DNA from: Euglena gracilis
Lineage: Eukaryota; Euglenida; Euglenophyceae; Euglenales
DNA: 64,000 nucleotides
Reading direction: 5' to 3'
Assembly (NCBI GenBank): GCA_039621445.1
Contig: CP154954.1
Coordinates: 12,580,716-12,644,715, forward strand
The notes beneath the pieces were generated by a model. It saw only the letters and a program-made list of their open reading frames with translations. It ran no database searches and had not been told where the DNA came from. Each line of letters starts with the position of its first letter. Position 1 is the stretch's first letter. Both the position numbers and the translations under genes were made by a program. Shown here piece after piece: positions 61,943-64,000 of the stretch.

Positions 61943-64000
61943 TGCCATTATCTTTTCGAGATATTATATTCTTTTGCAGCCGAAGGCAGCAAGCAGTGGC
62001 CATAATTCGGCAAAGTTAAACCCTCCCCCAAGTAACACCTCCCCCGCAGTATTATTTTTTTCGCACGCAGTACCACCCAAAGGGGGGTATTATCTAAAAA
62101 AAATATACATGATGGTATTCGAGCGCAAGTTTTCTACTGCAGTGAAGCGACGCCTGCCGCCAATCCACCTATGCCTGCCCCCTCTGCCTTCGTTTCCCAT
62201 GCTGCGCAATTTCCAGCCGCGAACAGTCGTTTTGTTCATGACCCCTATTCTTTCGATTGTCCTTGGGTTGACGCATGTGTTCTACCTTTGGTCAAACTTT
62301 TGCCAAATTCCTGTCACTGAAATGTTTGTATGCCCCTTTCATCAAACCATCATTTAAAAAATGTAGCATTTTAAAACGAAGTCTGTTGTACTGTCGATTT
62401 TTTTGATAGATGCTGCACTTCTAGATTCTTGGTCCAATCGCTAGCCTTAATAATGATGAATTTTGAGAAGTCAGAAAGTTTCTATAAACTTCGTTTTAAT
62501 TTTCCTTTTCAGATTTGTTCTCTTTGCATTATCAGGACATATCCCGGTCGAGCCTCATTTCTGCACGACAGTTGTGTCCTTGTGACACCTGGTGTGATTT
62601 TTATAGGGACATCTGTTTGCCATATCCCCCCCTTCGAATCAAATACTCTACACCCTGGGACCAAGCCTACGGACCCCACTCTGTATTCTAACTTTTTGTG
62701 CCTTCAGCATTCACTGCCTGGGGTGTACACAGTTTTATCGTGAGGTGTTCTTTGTCCTTGTTTTTGGACACATCGTGATGGACAAGAGGGGTTGTTCTTT
62801 TCTTTCGATTTTACGAATCCGCAAAGGATAAAGGCTTGGGTCCCAAATAATTTGGAATGTTCATCTTTGGTCGCTTTTGGAGCCCCCGTGGGCCTGGTAC
62901 CCCTGCTCCCCGAAGCCTACCTATATGGAAAAGACTGGGCGTAGTTGGGTGTGACTGGGCGTGAATGGACGTGACTGGCATGACTCGCTCTGTTTTGACA
63001 CCCTTGGAACTTTTTGGCCATTTTCCAGGAACCTCCTCTAACCTCCTCAGCATGGTTCCATTTTTATAGTATACTACAAAAATCATGTAGTGTACTAATT
63101 ATTGTAGTGTGATAGTCATGTAGTGTAATGTAGTGTACTTTTTGTAGTGCACTACATTTTTGTAGTTAAATTTTGTATTGTTTTTCCATTTTTCTTTACA
63201 ACAACATGAAAATTTTCTATCGGCTCCATGTGTTTTGATGGAATGAATTAAAGTCATTTTAGTCTGGGCGTCTGAAAATCGGCTTTTGGGGTCCCTCATA
63301 TTTGTAATTGCTTATAGCGTAGGGTTTCATTTTTTTGGGGAGTTTAAGCCCGTAAAAGGAGAAAAATGGTCGTTAAGCTGCACTCCGTGTCCCATGACTC
63401 TGCTGTGGGGTGGTGATTTCAGCCCCCTTGTAACTGCAATCTCATCAAAAATTCAGCATTGCAATTCTTCCATCCGTTGTATGCACCGCTTTCCCCCTGT
63501 GGAACACCGGGCTGCGATCATGCCATCGCTTGGACAGTTCCAACAACCTTTTGTCTGGATATTTTGCGGCTTAGACAACGGCCTCAGTTTCAGATTGTCA
63601 GAATACGTGAGTATTCACCTCAAAACCGAGTTTTCTGACGGGAGAAGGGTTCTAGCAGCCATTTAACCCCCCCCCCCAAACAAGGACCTGCTGCTATTTT
63701 TGAGTCCCTGACTGGAAACCTCCAGGGGGCTCTTATTTTTGATTATTTTATTTTTGGTTTCTTTCTTTAACTAACCCTGGAACACAAAAAAAAACTCATT
63801 GTTTATCAAATTCTCAAAAACAGTGAAAAATTTCTTTCGGAGCCATATGTAAACACGCATTTACCATGTTTTTTTAGCATTTCAAAATTCCGAATTTGTT
63901 TGGAATTTCATCATTTTTGTCTAAAATCGGTTGTTTTGGTAGGAAGTGTTTTACCGTCCCCGGCACATTTCGCGGTCAGGGGTGTCTTATTTTTGGAATT
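61943..64000. other. No gene seen
   Basis: This is AT-rich DNA. At 62025-62095 AGTATTATTTTTTTCGCACGCAG and GGGGGGTATTATCT form a small foldback like those at 6120 and 39615. At 63070-63175 TAGTGTACTA and GTAGTGTAATG repeat with inverted symmetry. At 62935-62985 the unit GACTGGGCGTGA is tandemly repeated. I see no splice sites or motifs that would define an exon. Confidence 0.4.

Overview
The window looks like nuclear DNA of a euglenid (Euglenozoa). This is inferred from gene structure, not from a species match. Three identifiable genes on the + strand are split by two kinds of intron. Some are ordinary GT-AG introns. The others lack GT-AG ends: they carry CAG at intron positions +4 to +6 and CTG at positions -8 to -6, with complementary ends, which is the known signature of euglenid 'nonconventional' introns. 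Probable start codons also sit just downstream of pyrimidine-AG sites, as expected for spliced-leader trans-splicing. Coding exons are GC-rich and short; the rest is AT-rich, C/G-homopolymer-rich and full of small inverted-repeat elements.

Layout. 1-3.5 kb: no assignable gene. 3.5-7.4 kb: a multi-exon gene for a Cys-rich protein I do not recognise, then a 2.1 kb ATGT/CTGT microsatellite (7.5-9.7 kb). 9.7-19.3 kb: mostly intergenic or intronic DNA with repeats. 19.3-32.7 kb: an RS-domain, RRM, RRM, UHM splicing factor (PUF60/U2AF65/RBM39 family), 13 modelled exons. 33.2-38.6 kb: a Rab21-like small GTPase, 8 exons. 38.6-43.6 kb: no convincing gene. 43.6-53.6 kb: a type-10 17-beta-hydroxysteroid dehydrogenase / 3-hydroxyacyl-CoA dehydrogenase type II (SDR family), 8 exons. 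53.6-57.7 kb: a MITE and several minisatellites. 57.7-62 kb: isolated exon-like segments of one or more unidentified genes. 62-64 kb: nothing assignable.

The main result concerns introns and transposable elements. At least nine short elements have terminal inverted repeats and 8-bp target-site duplications (TSDs), six of them perfect (ACCCAAGA, CTTCCGAT, GTGAAAAC, ATCCCTCC, GTCGCGGG, GCTTGATT). This is hAT-like. Nonconventional introns in coding sequence have the same build: each intron equals the last 3 bases of a left 8-bp copy, plus an element running from CAG to CTG, plus the first 5 bases of a right 8-bp copy. Removing it restores the pre-insertion reading frame. The clearest case, intron 4964-5405, has a perfect 8-bp duplication (GACGCGGT). 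A second, 6854-7292, is a member of the same MITE family found at 23371 and 34245. The window thus shows MITEs acting as introns at several stages of decay.

The three known genes do housekeeping work (splicing, endosomal traffic, mitochondrial fatty-acid/isoleucine oxidation) and form no pathway together. All exon junctions here are hand-built from reading frame, phase and family conservation; transcript data would settle them.
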